64,000 nucleotides of DNA from SKPS01 sp964469215 (GCA_964469215.1 CAYXYB010000001.1:1-64000); one strand, 5' to 3'. Counted from the stretch's first letter, positions 18,987-27,971 are shown. Notes: a model not told the origin generated them from the sequence alone. A program made the numbers and translations.

Positions 18987-19880
18987 ATGGGAAGCAATCA
19001 GAACCTGAAAGCATGGGGTACATTGGCACTGTTATCGGTGATATGGGGCAGCTCTTTCATCCTGATAAAATACGGGCTCATCTGGTTTTCCGCAGCTCAG
19101 GTCGGATCAATGAGGGTGACAATAGCTTTTTTATTTCTCCTCCCTTTTGCACTTTCTAAGATAAAACATCTGAAGAAGAAAGACCTTGGGTGGTTGTTTG
19201 TAGTTGGTTTCATAGGCAATTTTCTGCCCTCTCTCCTTTTTTCACATGCGGAACAGGTTGTCAGCAGTTCGGTTGCAGGTATTCTGAACTCCCTTACACC
19301 GATCTTCACACTTATTGTCGCTACAACGATTTTTAGAAAAAGCTATTCTTTCCTAAACATTTCAGGAGTAATTCTCGGCCTGACAGGTGCAGTGGGTTTG
19401 CTGGTCGCCACAAACGGAGGTGCTGTAGACTTCAAAATAGGATATTCATTGCTGATAGTACTTGCAACGATCTTTTATGCATTAAATCTGAACATTGTAA
19501 AAAACAAACTCCCCCATCTGCACCCCGTCGATATAACATCATTTGCCTTCCTGCTTGTCGGGCCTATTGCTATCGTTCACCTTACACTGTTTACCCCATT
19601 GCAGCAGAACCTCTCCATGCCCGGTGCAGGATGGGGCATATTGTATGTGTCAATTCTGGCAATTGCCGGTTCTGCACTCGCCCTGATGATGTTTAACCGG
19701 CTGATAATTCAGACAAATGTTATTTTCGCCTCTTCTGTAACCTACATTATGCCGGTTGTGGCAATAATTGCAGGAGTATTGGACAGAGAGGAATTCAAAA
19801 CGGGCTACTTGTTCTGGATCGTTATTATCCTAACAGGAGTCTTTATGGTGAACAGGGTTACCGGAAACAAACAAAAATAA
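18987..19880 (+). CDS. EamA/DMT-family inner-membrane transporter
   Basis: A 297-residue integral membrane protein with about ten transmembrane helices arranged as two EamA repeats. The first repeat opens with ALLSVIWGSSFILIKYGL, the classic signature of this family, and the second repeat starts near residue 150. Relatives export amino acids, nucleotides or small metabolites; the substrate cannot be read from sequence. It starts 14 bases after the methyltransferase-like gene and ends at a hairpin shared with the convergent small membrane gene. A second EamA protein of different sequence is at 53221-54111. Confidence 0.9.
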   Translation: MGSNQNLKAWGTLALLSVIWGSSFILIKYGLIWFSAAQVGSMRVTIAFLFLLPFALSKIKHLKKKDLGWLFVVGFIGNFLPSLLFSHAEQVVSSSVAGILNSLTPIFTLIVATTIFRKSYSFLNISGVILGLTGAVGLLVATNGGAVDFKIGYSLLIVLATIFYALNLNIVKNKLPHLHPVDITSFAFLLVGPIAIVHLTLFTPLQQNLSMPGAGWGILYVSILAIAGSALALMMFNRLIIQTNVIFASSVTYIMPVVAIIAGVLDREEFKTGYLFWIVIILTGVFMVNRVTGNKQK

Positions 19881-19885
19881 ATGCC

Positions 19886-19909
19886 TGCTGGATATTATTT
19901 TATCCGGCA
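19886..19909. terminator. Hairpin between convergent genes
   Basis: TGCTGGATA / TATCCGGCA form a 9-bp stem (one G-T pair) around a TTATTT loop between the EamA gene and the convergent 60-aa gene. It may act as a bidirectional terminator, although no long T tract follows. Confidence 0.4.
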
Positions 19910-20082
19910 AGGTACTTAAAGGCTTCGTAGACGAGAAGTGCCGGCCAGACAATAGCCTTCAGAAAACCAAGCACGCCAATCCAGAACGTGGTTGCCTGAG
20001 ATATGAACCATATCGCTGCACCAATAAATCCAAGCCCGTAAACAGCTCCGGCAGGGCCTGACTCATGATACCTCTTTGTCAT
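19900..20082 (-). CDS. Small two-helix membrane protein, conserved hypothetical
   Basis: Sixty residues with a short polar head (MTKRYHESGPAGAVYG) followed by two hydrophobic segments (FIGAAIWFISQAT and VLGFLKAIVWPALLVYEAFKYL). I recognise the pattern (YHxSGxxGAVYGLGFIGAAI...KAxVWPAxLVYE) as a widely conserved small protein of unknown function. Despite its size it is therefore likely real. It is followed on the same strand by nothing close and preceded by the 20114-20593 gene 31 bases upstream, so the two may share a transcript. Confidence 0.8.
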   Translation of the reverse strand: MTKRYHESGPAGAVYGLGFIGAAIWFISQATTFWIGVLGFLKAIVWPALLVYEAFKYLAG

Positions 20083-20113
20083 GTTGTTGTTTTTGTGTTA
20101 ATTTTAAATAAGA

Positions 20114-20593
20114 TCAGATTTCTGCAATGAAAACCATATAGTTCTTCCCATACTTCTTTGCACATTTCGGGCAGTAAGTGTACCAGATATAACTCTTTTT
20201 GAGGGTGTGTCCCTTGTGTTTAACCCAGGAATCAAACTTCTTGCACCACTTACCAACATTCTTATATGGTCCCTCGTAAACCTTGCTTATGAAGTTCCCG
20301 GTGATGGTAACATTCTTTATCCCCGGAACTGCCTTGTTTACACAAATATATAAATTCATTTTCCAGGCAGAGGTCTGTTCGCTTAACACCATCCCGTCAG
20401 GCATTTCAACACCTGCTGCCTCAATTTTCGGTACTAGCTTACGCATCTTTGCTCCGAAATTCAAAGGCATGTACATCAAGCAGGATACCTTTGTGAAAAG
20501 AAAAATTTTGTCGTCCCATCTGAACTCCTTTTCATCCCACTGGGAAGGTTCCATAGGTGGACAACAAATTTCCGTTTGTTGTTCTGTGTTCAT
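20114..20593 (-). CDS. Conserved hypothetical protein (GyrI-like/'hydrolase' annotated family)
   Basis: A 159-residue soluble protein. It begins with CCPPMEPSQWDEKEFRWDDK and contains MYMPLNFGAKM, VLSEQTSAWKMNLYI, VYEGPYKNVGKW and a C-terminal CPKCAKKYGKNY. This is a conserved family in Bacteroidota and Proteobacteria that is often labelled hydrolase; its fold resembles GyrI-like small-molecule-binding domains. The C-terminal CxxC plus upstream CC could bind a metal, but that is inference. A promoter with TTTG, 17-base spacer and TAACTTTA is upstream. The enzyme activity is not established. Confidence 0.78.
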   Translation of the reverse strand: MNTEQQTEICCPPMEPSQWDEKEFRWDDKIFLFTKVSCLMYMPLNFGAKMRKLVPKIEAAGVEMPDGMVLSEQTSAWKMNLYICVNKAVPGIKNVTITGNFISKVYEGPYKNVGKWCKKFDSWVKHKGHTLKKSYIWYTYCPKCAKKYGKNYMVFIAEI

Positions 20594-20625
20594 AGTTATT
20601 TTATTTTGTTGAAGCTAAAGGAGTG

Positions 20626-20654
20626 TAAAGTTAAGCTATTTTGTTTAATACAAA
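20626..20654 (-). promoter_or_regulatory. Promoter of the 20114-20593 gene
   Basis: The minus strand reads TTTG (complement of 20651-20654), 17 bases, then TAACTTTA (complement of 20626-20633), one base off the TAnnTTTG -7 box. It lies ~33 bases before the ATG. Confidence 0.45.
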
Positions 20655-20710
20655 TTACATATAATATAAATCAAAATAAATAATGATTTAATATATTGAC
20701 AATGTAAGTG

Positions 20711-22897
20711 TTAACGATTCAGAATAATAGAGTGTACTTCATTTGCATCATTACAACCGATTTCTATCAGATAAAAACCGTCAGGCAGAAACGAAAAGTC
20801 AAGCCTGTAATCCTCCTCTCCTTCGATGCTTATTATTTGAGGATCTGACATTAAACTTCCATTCAATGATGTGATCTTTACCGAACAAGATCCTTTAACT
20901 TTATCACCAAACCTTATCACAACAACCCCTGAAGAGGGATTTGGAAAGATTGTAAAATGCCTTCGGTGAATCTCTTCCAATCCTATATTCACACTAACAG
21001 GATCAGAAGGTACAGAGGTGCAATGGTTGGTATCAGTCACAGAAACGTAATACAAACCGTTTTGCTGTGGGACAAAAATCTGGTTTACTGCACCGTAAAT
21101 CGCTCCATTGTGATCGTACCACTGGTTTCCATCGGCATAAGATGAAACAAGCTGACTTCCTGTAACCGATATCACAGGCTTCGCCGGCAGAGTATTGACG
21201 ATTAAAATAACTTCGTTACTGGTATCAGCATCACAAACATCGTTTTTAACCACCACACGGTAGTAAGTTGTTGACGGAACCTGACCCGGGAAAAGGGTAT
21301 CAATGCTCACTGCAGCCTGATACCAGACCTGCCCGTCAGGGGAATATTGCCACTCCAGCATTGTGCCGGTATAACCTGAAAGCATCAACCCTCCTGCTGT
21401 ATCCCCAAGGCAGATACTTTCTCCACCGCTCAGGGTTCCGCTGTCCGATAACGGAAAAATGGTGAAGTTCAGGTATACTGTATCACTGACGCCATGCAGG
21501 TTGGCCTTGCACAAAGAAACCTGGCCTGACTGGGTAACACCAGAGAAATCAACAATTATCTGATTTGTACCACCTCCTGAAATTATTACCGCTCCCTGTG
21601 GTAATTGCCACTGATAGAATTCGGCCAGCTCATCATAATCGGCCTGAAATTCCACACTATCCATCCCTTCGCATATTTCACAAGGCCCGTAAATGGTGTC
21701 AGCTTTTGAAGGAGGTATTGTGTCGAAACCGAAAGGTTGTGTATATGTAATTCCACTGATACCGATAAGAACAGCCCTCACGTATGGTTCGCAGAAATTG
21801 TTGTAAAAGAAGACGTTTCCGGTATTAATTATATTGCTGATTCGTGAACCACCTTGCCCTGCAACCCCACTGATCCATTCAATCTGTGAATAATTATTTG
21901 CATAGATACTTATGCTGCGGTTAGATTTGTCAACCACGATACTGTCAATTTCCGGCGCCAGGCCGGAGCCTGTACCTGAGGGTTCATAAGATAAAAAATG
22001 TGTTCCCTGTTTCATGCAGGTTTTAAGGTCATTGGTGGTGAGACTTTGCATCAGCATCACATTGTAGTTCCTGAACAGATGAGAAACCCCATGCATATCA
22101 TCGTTCGAATAACCCCACACCGGCCGGGCAGGCATCATCCGCGTGAGCAACTCATCCCACAGCACCCTGTCGTATGGGCAGCGGTCACCCTGGTTATGAA
22201 CCTCCATCCCAACAAGCACAGGATAGTTAAGAAATACATCTTCGTACCATTCCACAGAATGAATGTCCCACGAATTATAAATGGAGTCAATATCCCAATA
22301 TATTCCCGGGTGGTAAAAGATTGCCAGCCCACCATTAGCACTTAGGCTGTCCATAGCATCCTTGAAGTTGGCACCGTTACCCTGAACCGCACCTATCAGG
22401 CTGCCCGTATGATGAGATGCCGACAATTCACTGCCCGCAACATCAAGCATCCCGAAAAGTACCGGATCCCTGTCCTGGTAGCTGGTGTCAAGTAGCGAAA
22501 AAGCTGTCCAGGGATATGTGACCTGGTTGTGATCAGTGATTGCCAGAATTTTATATCCCGCTGAATGGTAAAAATCAACAACTTCATGTGGTAAAAAAGT
22601 GCCGTCACTCTGGGTGGTGTGTGTGTGATAATTCGCCCTGAAATGATTTATTGCCTTCCAGTCGAGATTTCCGTATGGATTTACCGAAAGCACCCCCGGA
22701 ACCGTTGATTGTGAAAATAATAATGATGGCATTGCTAAAACAATCATCAGAATCCGTGTAATGGTTATGTAAAATCTACAAACAACCAAAGTCTTTGTTT
22801 TTAAACTATCAAGCTCTTTAGTTGCTGAAATCATTGATTCATAAGATTTTTTCAAGGTCATGCATATTGATAATGCAAAACAAGGCCATCTCCACAT
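20711..22897 (-). CDS. Secreted PHP-domain phosphoesterase-like protein with T9SS C-terminal sorting domain
   Basis: Up to 728 residues. After a signal-peptide-like stretch (ILMIVLAMPSLLFSQ, ~50-64) comes a PHP domain at ~85-330: HTHTTQSDGT, ILAITDHNQ, FYHPG and WGYSNDDMHG supply the expected metal-binding His/Asp residues of PHP phosphoesterases. Then follow Ig/PKD-like repeats (~400-630) and a C-terminal sorting domain (IFPNPSSGVVVIRF...LPDGFYLIEI, ~650-728) that targets it to the type IX system. The first ATG (22897) gives ~50 residues before the signal peptide, which is long; starts at 22834 or an internal TTG/ATG close to the signal sequence are more likely. The substrate is unknown; extracellular phosphoesterase is an inference. 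Confidence 0.85.
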   Translation of the reverse strand: MWRWPCFALSICMTLKKSYESMISATKELDSLKTKTLVVCRFYITITRILMIVLAMPSLLFSQSTVPGVLSVNPYGNLDWKAINHFRANYHTHTTQSDGTFLPHEVVDFYHSAGYKILAITDHNQVTYPWTAFSLLDTSYQDRDPVLFGMLDVAGSELSASHHTGSLIGAVQGNGANFKDAMDSLSANGGLAIFYHPGIYWDIDSIYNSWDIHSVEWYEDVFLNYPVLVGMEVHNQGDRCPYDRVLWDELLTRMMPARPVWGYSNDDMHGVSHLFRNYNVMLMQSLTTNDLKTCMKQGTHFLSYEPSGTGSGLAPEIDSIVVDKSNRSISIYANNYSQIEWISGVAGQGGSRISNIINTGNVFFYNNFCEPYVRAVLIGISGITYTQPFGFDTIPPSKADTIYGPCEICEGMDSVEFQADYDELAEFYQWQLPQGAVIISGGGTNQIIVDFSGVTQSGQVSLCKANLHGVSDTVYLNFTIFPLSDSGTLSGGESICLGDTAGGLMLSGYTGTMLEWQYSPDGQVWYQAAVSIDTLFPGQVPSTTYYRVVVKNDVCDADTSNEVILIVNTLPAKPVISVTGSQLVSSYADGNQWYDHNGAIYGAVNQIFVPQQNGLYYVSVTDTNHCTSVPSDPVSVNIGLEEIHRRHFTIFPNPSSGVVVIRFGDKVKGSCSVKITSLNGSLMSDPQIISIEGEEDYRLDFSFLPDGFYLIEIGCNDANEVHSIILNR

Positions 22898-22938
22898 CAG
22901 GAAGATGACCTTATATTAATATTGCAGGAAACCGTAAA

Positions 22939-23745
22939 CTAACGTACAATCACCTTTTCAGTAAATGATTTTCCATCAACAGTGGTTCCTTTAACAAAAT
23001 AGATACCTGAATTCAGGGTTGAAACATTCAGTGTGGTTTCATTAGCATTTACAACCTCTTCAATAACAACCTGTCCCACAGAATTCATAACCTTAATGGT
23101 CTGGATCATATCAGATGCAAACACTTTCATATAATCTGATGCAGGATTCGGAGTAAGCTGTACCTTAACATCTGCTGATGAATTCTCTTCAATACCGGTG
23201 AGAACACCCACTTTAATGTCATCAACGAGAATATAAAACATATCAGTTGTATTCTGGATAAAAGCGATATAAATAGTTTGTCCATCATAAGCAGATAAAT
23301 CGAACATACGATTTGTCCAGTAAGATGAATCTGCCGGAATATCAATCACAGGTATAGTAAAATCAGTTTTGGCAAAACCTGTAGTAGAGATTTTCACAGA
23401 ATAACCATCCGGAAAAGCGGGGTCCTGGGATTTTCCCCGCCAGGTAAGTGCATTATTTGCACCTACGGTAATCGATGGCGTTATCATCCAACGGTCAGCC
23501 TGCACTGCAGCCGTAAACCAGGATGGGCTTGCAGCAGCGAGATTTGTTGTATCAGCTGGTTCCATAATTACTGCCCAGGCGTCCGGAAACAAAGCTGCAA
23601 TATTTGGGGCAACAGTGTTAGAATCGTTGTACAAAGTGAAACCTGCCGGTATGCCTCCGCTTGTGAAATCTTCCAGAAAAACAACCTGGGAAATTGCTGT
23701 GTTACAAAGAACCATCGCAACAAGAATAACGTAAATCTTTTTCAT
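22939..23745 (-). CDS. Secreted choice-of-anchor J (cleaved-adhesin-like) protein with T9SS sorting domain
   Basis: A 268-residue exported protein. Signal peptide MKKIYVILVAMVLCNTAISQ; a ~170-residue beta-rich domain of the cleaved adhesin/choice-of-anchor J type (LEDFTSGGIPAGFTLYN, DRWMITPSI, LTWRGKSQD, FILVDDI as YILVDDI); then a T9SS type-A tail (LTPNPASDYMKVF, VMNSVGQVV, LNSGIYFVKG, FTEKVIVR). It would be carried across the outer membrane by the SprA-based system and anchored or released. The second ATG (23745, MKKIYV) is preferred over 23751 because it gives a canonical signal peptide. A TATATTTG -7 box is ~54 bases upstream. Confidence 0.87.
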   Translation of the reverse strand: MKKIYVILVAMVLCNTAISQVVFLEDFTSGGIPAGFTLYNDSNTVAPNIAALFPDAWAVIMEPADTTNLAAASPSWFTAAVQADRWMITPSITVGANNALTWRGKSQDPAFPDGYSVKISTTGFAKTDFTIPVIDIPADSSYWTNRMFDLSAYDGQTIYIAFIQNTTDMFYILVDDIKVGVLTGIEENSSADVKVQLTPNPASDYMKVFASDMIQTIKVMNSVGQVVIEEVVNANETTLNVSTLNSGIYFVKGTTVDGKSFTEKVIVR

Positions 23746-23798
23746 AAACATTTAATTTTTTGGTTAATAAATAAGGATTTGATGAATTTTAACTCCTG

Positions 23799-23806
23799 CA
23801 AATATA
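23799..23806 (-). promoter_or_regulatory. -7 element of the cleaved-adhesin-like gene
   Basis: The minus strand reads TATATTTG followed by C, a full match to TAnnTTTG, ~50 bases before the start codon. The -33 element is not clear. Confidence 0.5.
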
Positions 23807-23982
23807 CACGATTTTTTCTGTACTTAATATTTTCTTGATTTAAATCTGAAAAATCATGTTTTCTTTACATTTTCAGAAATCCTACAGTTAAACCCTTTCA
23901 TTTCGTATTCACGATTAGTCCCCCAGGGTGTCACCACCCAACATCAAAATGAATAATTTTCAATTTATAATACAGTTTGTTG

Positions 23983-24090
23983 TGTTAGGCCCAAACTCCG
24001 AAATTAACACGTATTAGTTCATGAGTTTTTATAAAAATATGTTTATCAATGGTTTATATAATACTTTGTAATACGGATAAAAGTATAGTA
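23983..24090 (+). repeat. Interspersed repeat copy A (attagttcatgagttt element)
   Basis: Shares aaattaac-n-cgtattagttcatgagtttt, a tatcaatggttt segment and TTTGTAATAnGGATAAAnGTAT with copy B at 40424-40530, in the same order and with similar spacing. Here it ends ~110 bases before the creD start; copy B ends ~80 bases before an ATG that opens only a 14-codon frame. It may be a mobile remnant or a duplicated promoter/leader. Confidence 0.6.
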
Positions 24091-24199
24091 GCTAAAGACC
24101 TTCTGGATTTTCATTTGCAGGCAATAATATATTTTCTGATTCCGTTACAATGCTTTCCATCAGCATACACATCTTTACAACACCTTAAAAGCCTTAATT

Positions 24200-25525
24200 A
24201 TGAGCAACAATTTCAAGAGCTGGATACGCGAAAGCGTATCTGTAAAGTTTGTAGTAATATGTATTCTCACCCTCCTCTTGCTTATCCCTGCTTCAATGAT
24301 CAGGAGCCTTGTCAGGGAACGTAAGCAAACCCGTAATGAGGTAATAAATGAAATCAGCTCCAAATGGGGCAACGAGCAGACCATCACAGGGCCGGTTATC
24401 ACAGTGCCGTATAAGGAATACCAGTATGCCGAAGGAAAGGCACCCACCTATGTTGTAAGGTATGCCCATTTTCTGCCCGATAATGTTGAAATCAACGGGG
24501 AACTGGTGCCCGAAATACGTTACAGGTCAATATATAAGGTTGCTCTGTATAAGTCTGATCTGAAATTTTCCGGCTCTTTTTCCAGACCCGATTTCACCCT
24601 GTGGAAGACCGACCCTGAAAGGATAATGTGGGATGAAGCTTTTATCTCTGTAGGTATTCCCGACATGCGGGGTATCAAACAGGGTGTAACCATTAACTTC
24701 AATGGCGAGACCCTGGAGGTCCGCCCCGGGGTGCCTTCGCGGGATATTATCTATTCCGGGATATCAGCCCTCATACCTTCCATCTGCGATTCGGGTTTGA
24801 CAAAACTGGATTTCAGCTTTGACCTACACATCAACGGCAGCGAAGCAATAGGTTTCATACCTCTTGGCAAAACCACAACTGTGAAGATAAATTCAACCTG
24901 GCAGGCCCCGAGTTTTGATGGTGCTTTTCTGCCTGATGAACGTAAAATTGATGCAAACGGTTTCAACGCCGAATGGAAGATACTGCATCTTAACAGAAAC
25001 TTCCCTCAGCAGTGGCTCGGCAAGGAGTATGAAATGGACGGATGGTCTTTTGGAGTAGACCTTATGTTTCCTGTTGACCATTACCAGAAAAGCGAAAGAT
25101 CAGCAAAGTATGCTGTGATGTTTATAGCCCTCACCTTCCTTACATTCTTCTTTTCCGAGGTGCTGAGCAAAAAGCGTATCCATCCCATCCAGTACCTGCT
25201 CATCGGCCTATCCCTTTGCATCTTCTATATCCTGCTTATCTCCCTGTCTGAACAGATCGGGTTCACATGGGCATACATCATTGCTGCCATTGCAAACATC
25301 ATCCTTATAACTGCATATTCAGCCTCCATAATGAAGAAGCGGAAACTTATTGCTATGGTAGCCTTCATCCTGGTGGTACTTTATACATTCCTCTTCACCA
25401 TCCTCCAGCTTGAAGATTACTCTCTGCTGATGGGCAGCATCGGTTTGTTCATCGTCATGGTTCTTATCATGTACCTCTCACGGAAAGTTAACTGGCATAA
25501 CCCTGCGGAAGAGGTTAACGAATAG
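24200..25525 (+). CDS. creD: CreD-family inner-membrane protein
   Basis: A 441-residue inner-membrane protein of the CreD family (cell envelope integrity; in E. coli under the CreBC regulator, linked to colicin and beta-lactam responses). It has an N-terminal transmembrane helix (FVVICILTLLLLIPASMI, ~18-36), a large periplasmic domain (~40-300) with the family motifs GPVITVPY and ARFLPDN-like AHFLPDNVEI, then about five C-terminal transmembrane helices beginning YAVMFIALTFLTFFF. Length is normal for the family. Expression could involve the repeat copy A upstream, which contains a TTTG-bearing segment, but no clean promoter is seen. The exact molecular role of CreD is not established. Confidence 0.92.
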   Translation: MSNNFKSWIRESVSVKFVVICILTLLLLIPASMIRSLVRERKQTRNEVINEISSKWGNEQTITGPVITVPYKEYQYAEGKAPTYVVRYAHFLPDNVEINGELVPEIRYRSIYKVALYKSDLKFSGSFSRPDFTLWKTDPERIMWDEAFISVGIPDMRGIKQGVTINFNGETLEVRPGVPSRDIIYSGISALIPSICDSGLTKLDFSFDLHINGSEAIGFIPLGKTTTVKINSTWQAPSFDGAFLPDERKIDANGFNAEWKILHLNRNFPQQWLGKEYEMDGWSFGVDLMFPVDHYQKSERSAKYAVMFIALTFLTFFFSEVLSKKRIHPIQYLLIGLSLCIFYILLISLSEQIGFTWAYIIAAIANIILITAYSASIMKKRKLIAMVAFILVVLYTFLFTILQLEDYSLLMGSIGLFIVMVLIMYLSRKVNWHNPAEEVNE

Positions 25526-25581
25526 TGATTGCCGGAAAACTTCGATCTCAACCTTTTCTTCAGATATGTCGCATTTCATTT

Positions 25582-25589
25582 TATCTTTG
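25582..25589 (+). promoter_or_regulatory. -7 element of the HEPN/MNT pair
   Basis: TATCTTTG matches TAnnTTTG and lies 41 bases before the ancestral ATG of the HEPN gene (25630). The -33 box is unclear. Confidence 0.45.
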
Positions 25590-25629
25590 TTCATCGAAGA
25601 GTCGCCACTTTTTTAGTAAATATTTTAGA

Positions 25630-26010
25630 ATGATTAATGTAACGAAACAAATGGCTTAATGGATGGCTGGTGCTGATGATGATCTGGCGACTGCAGAATT
25701 GTTAATCCTGGAACAACGAATTATGCATGGATTGTTTTTTTGTCATCTGGTTATTGAAAAAGCTCTCAAGGCTCATGCTGTAAAAACATCCGGAGATTTT
25801 GCTCCAAGGTCTCACAATCTGATCTATCTTGCAGAACTGACTGAATTAAATATTAATGATGAAACTCAAATGTTTTTTGGCATTTTAATGAAATACCAGT
25901 TGGAAGGACGATATCCGGACTACCACCCGGTTCAGCCGGATGTTCTGATGGTGAACCAAAATTTTGAAAAAAATAAAACCTTATCGCAATGGCTAAAAGA
26001 GAGGTTATAG
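25630..26010 (+). pseudogene. HEPN-domain protein (toxin partner of MNT), early in-frame TAA
   Basis: The frame from ATG 25630 reads MINVTKQMA, then TAA (25657-25659), then WMAGADDDLATAELLI. The conserved HEPN start (W-x-AxxDLxTA) spans the stop, so the natural protein probably began at 25630 and the TAA is a recent nonsense change (CAA to TAA would explain it). Re-initiation at ATG 25663 would give 115 residues that still hold most of the HEPN (PF05168-type) domain: FFCHLVIEKALKAH, then RSHNLIYL. HEPN proteins of this kind pair with minimal nucleotidyltransferases and often act as RNases. It overlaps the following MNT gene by ~20 bases, as in a translationally coupled operon. Confidence 0.72.
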
Positions 26011-26297
26011 AGATATTGAAAAAATACCTGTAACTGTTGCGTTCAGAAGGGATAACTGTTGAAAAAGCTTTTTTGTTTGGCAGCTATCTGTCAAACACCG
26101 CCAATGATGATAGCGATATTGATGTTATGATAGTTACTGAAAATGAAGATGACTATTTGGTTGGTAAAGTCTGGAGCCTCACTAAAAAAGTAAATTCGAA
26201 AATTGAACCTTATCTGATCGGGAAAGGTAGATTTTATGGCAACCTGCATTCTCCATTGATCGATTTTGTGAAAAAAACCGGATTGGAAATAGCCTGA
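25989..26297 (+). pseudogene. MntA-like minimal nucleotidyltransferase (antitoxin), early in-frame TAA
   Basis: The frame from ATG 25989 reads MAKREVIEILKKYL, then TAA (26031-26033), then LLRSEGITVEKAFLFGSY. The nucleotidyltransferase signature GS-x10-DxD is intact (GSYLSNTANDDSDID). In studied HepT/MntA pairs this motif AMPylates or otherwise modifies the HEPN toxin to neutralise it. The helix before the stop is the normal N-terminus of such proteins, so the TAA truncates or splits the gene; a TTG at 26037 could restart an 86-residue product that keeps the catalytic core. Both members of this pair carry a premature TAA within the first 15 codons, which suggests joint decay, or restart from internal codons. 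Confidence 0.72.
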
Positions 26298-26337
26298 GAT
26301 CGTTTAAAGTGTTGAGGATGTTTAATATTGAGGCTGT

Positions 26338-27945
26338 TTATGGCTTTGCCGGGCTTTTAATTGCTTTCTGCACCGCTTCGTCGGTCTGGTTTATTACCCT
26401 GTAATATGGCTCCTCTCCGTAAATATTACGGGCGATGTATGCTTTAATCAGCATTGCTATACGTGCATCAGAAACTGCTGATCTCTCCCTGCTGGTGATC
26501 CCCCTGTCTGCCACCATACTCCAGAATGTCTTCATGGCGCTGAGATCCGGGGTGTAATTTTTAATGAAGCCAAGTGTATCATATCTGCCTGTAATTTCTG
26601 TCCTCATACGGTCAGCATAATCCGAAGCAAACTCAAAAATGAGTCCTTCACGGTTAAGCCTTCTTAAAAGTTCCGTGTCATCCTTATGGTGAAACGGTAT
26701 GAAATGATCGGGCATGATACCACCTCCGCCATAGACCGTTCTCCCTTTCTTAAGAGTCTGATATTTGAGAGAATCTGCCATTACATTGTTTTCCGGAGCC
26801 TGCATCGAGCCGTTCATATATCTCTCCATAAGTTCGTTGTAATACTCAGCCTGGTCATGTGTATAGGGTTTTTGTATCGACCGGCCCGAAGGGGTGTAAT
26901 ACCTTTCGGTTGTGACCCTTAATGCTGAACCATCTGCCAGAATTATCTGCTGCTGCACCAAACCCTTACCGAATGATCTTCGCCCCACAACAACCCCTCT
27001 GTCCTGGTCCTGAATTGCTCCTGCAATGATTTCACTTGCTGAGGCTGAGAAATCATCAATAAGCACCACCAACTTCGTATTCATGAAGTTGCCTCTGCCA
27101 TTAGCCTTGTTAATTTTCTTTTTGCCGCTCTTGCCCATGGTATAAACTATAAGCTCACCCTGTGACAGGAACTCATTGGCAATAAGTATTGCCTGATCGA
27201 AGAGCCCTCCACCGTTGCCGCGAAGGTCCAGTACCACTTTTTTCATACCCTCTTCAGACAGCCGCTCCATTGCCTCCATAAATTCACGGTATGTCTTCTC
27301 AGAAAATGAGTTAATCCTTATGAAAGCATCTGTTTTGTTAAGCATGTAAGCCGCAGCAATGCTGTTTGTCCTGATCACATCACGTACAAGGCTGACTCTG
27401 ATTTTATCACTTCTTTCGGGCCTTAACACCTCTACCTCCACAGTTGACCCCCTGGGCCCTTTCAACCGCTTCATAACCTCTTCGTTGGTTATACCGGTTC
27501 CGGCAATGTTCTCACCATCAACTGCTATTATCCTGTCGCCCCCAGTCAGCCCACCCTGTTCGGCAGGCCCGCCCCTTATCACATTCAGCACCATTACCGT
27601 GTCGTGATGTAGGTTGAACTGTACACCGATACCTTCGAAATTACCGGTTATCTCTTCATTTACTGAAGCCATCTGCTCTGCCGTTATGTACACAGAATGT
27701 GGGTCGAGCTGTTGCAACATCCCCTGTATGGCCATGTCCACAAGCCCATTCTGGTCAACAGGGTCAACATATTCCTTCTCCAGAAGATAAATGATATCCT
27801 GTATCTTGTTGTAATTGTAAATACTCGCCGACATTGACCCGCTGAACATGCGGTTCACAGGGGTGAGCTTGGCCCCGATAAACATCCCGGCTATTATCAA
27901 AATAGAAAATAGCAGGGGCATCATCAGTTTTTTTCGTTCGTGCAT
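26338..27945 (-). CDS. S41-family C-terminal processing protease
   Basis: A 535-residue carboxy-terminal processing peptidase, exported to the periplasm and held by an N-terminal signal-anchor (LLFSILIIAGMFIGAKL, ~10-26). An N-terminal S41 region (DPHSVYI) is followed by a PDZ domain (~90-180: GIGVQF, GPAEQGGLTGGDRIIAVDG) and the catalytic domain. VLDLRGNGGG marks the oxyanion region, Ser is in FSASASEIIAGA (~305) and Lys in GRRSFGKGL (~325), so the Ser/Lys dyad is intact. A ~140-residue C-terminal extension is typical of Bacteroidota members. Such proteases trim periplasmic proteins and cell-wall enzymes. It lies divergent from prs with tRNA-Leu between. Confidence 0.95.
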   Translation of the reverse strand: MHERKKLMMPLLFSILIIAGMFIGAKLTPVNRMFSGSMSASIYNYNKIQDIIYLLEKEYVDPVDQNGLVDMAIQGMLQQLDPHSVYITAEQMASVNEEITGNFEGIGVQFNLHHDTVMVLNVIRGGPAEQGGLTGGDRIIAVDGENIAGTGITNEEVMKRLKGPRGSTVEVEVLRPERSDKIRVSLVRDVIRTNSIAAAYMLNKTDAFIRINSFSEKTYREFMEAMERLSEEGMKKVVLDLRGNGGGLFDQAILIANEFLSQGELIVYTMGKSGKKKINKANGRGNFMNTKLVVLIDDFSASASEIIAGAIQDQDRGVVVGRRSFGKGLVQQQIILADGSALRVTTERYYTPSGRSIQKPYTHDQAEYYNELMERYMNGSMQAPENNVMADSLKYQTLKKGRTVYGGGGIMPDHFIPFHHKDDTELLRRLNREGLIFEFASDYADRMRTEITGRYDTLGFIKNYTPDLSAMKTFWSMVADRGITSRERSAVSDARIAMLIKAYIARNIYGEEPYYRVINQTDEAVQKAIKSPAKP

Positions 27946-27971
27946 AGCATGGAAGAATTAAATTGCTGTAT

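Larger units (their letters stand above)
23752..24199. other. 448-base gene-free stretch
   Basis: It holds the minus-strand -7 box at 23799-23806 and one copy of an interspersed repeat at 23983-24090. The rest is A/T-rich with no coding region I can support. Confidence 0.6.

Noticed and set aside
14313..26033. Several in-frame TAG/TAA codons inside recognisable genes, possibly a reassigned stop codon
   Set aside because: Intact genes in the same window end normally at TAA, TAG and TGA, and Trp and Gln use ordinary codons everywhere. The interruptions are limited to accessory genes and come with other lesions, so decay is simpler.
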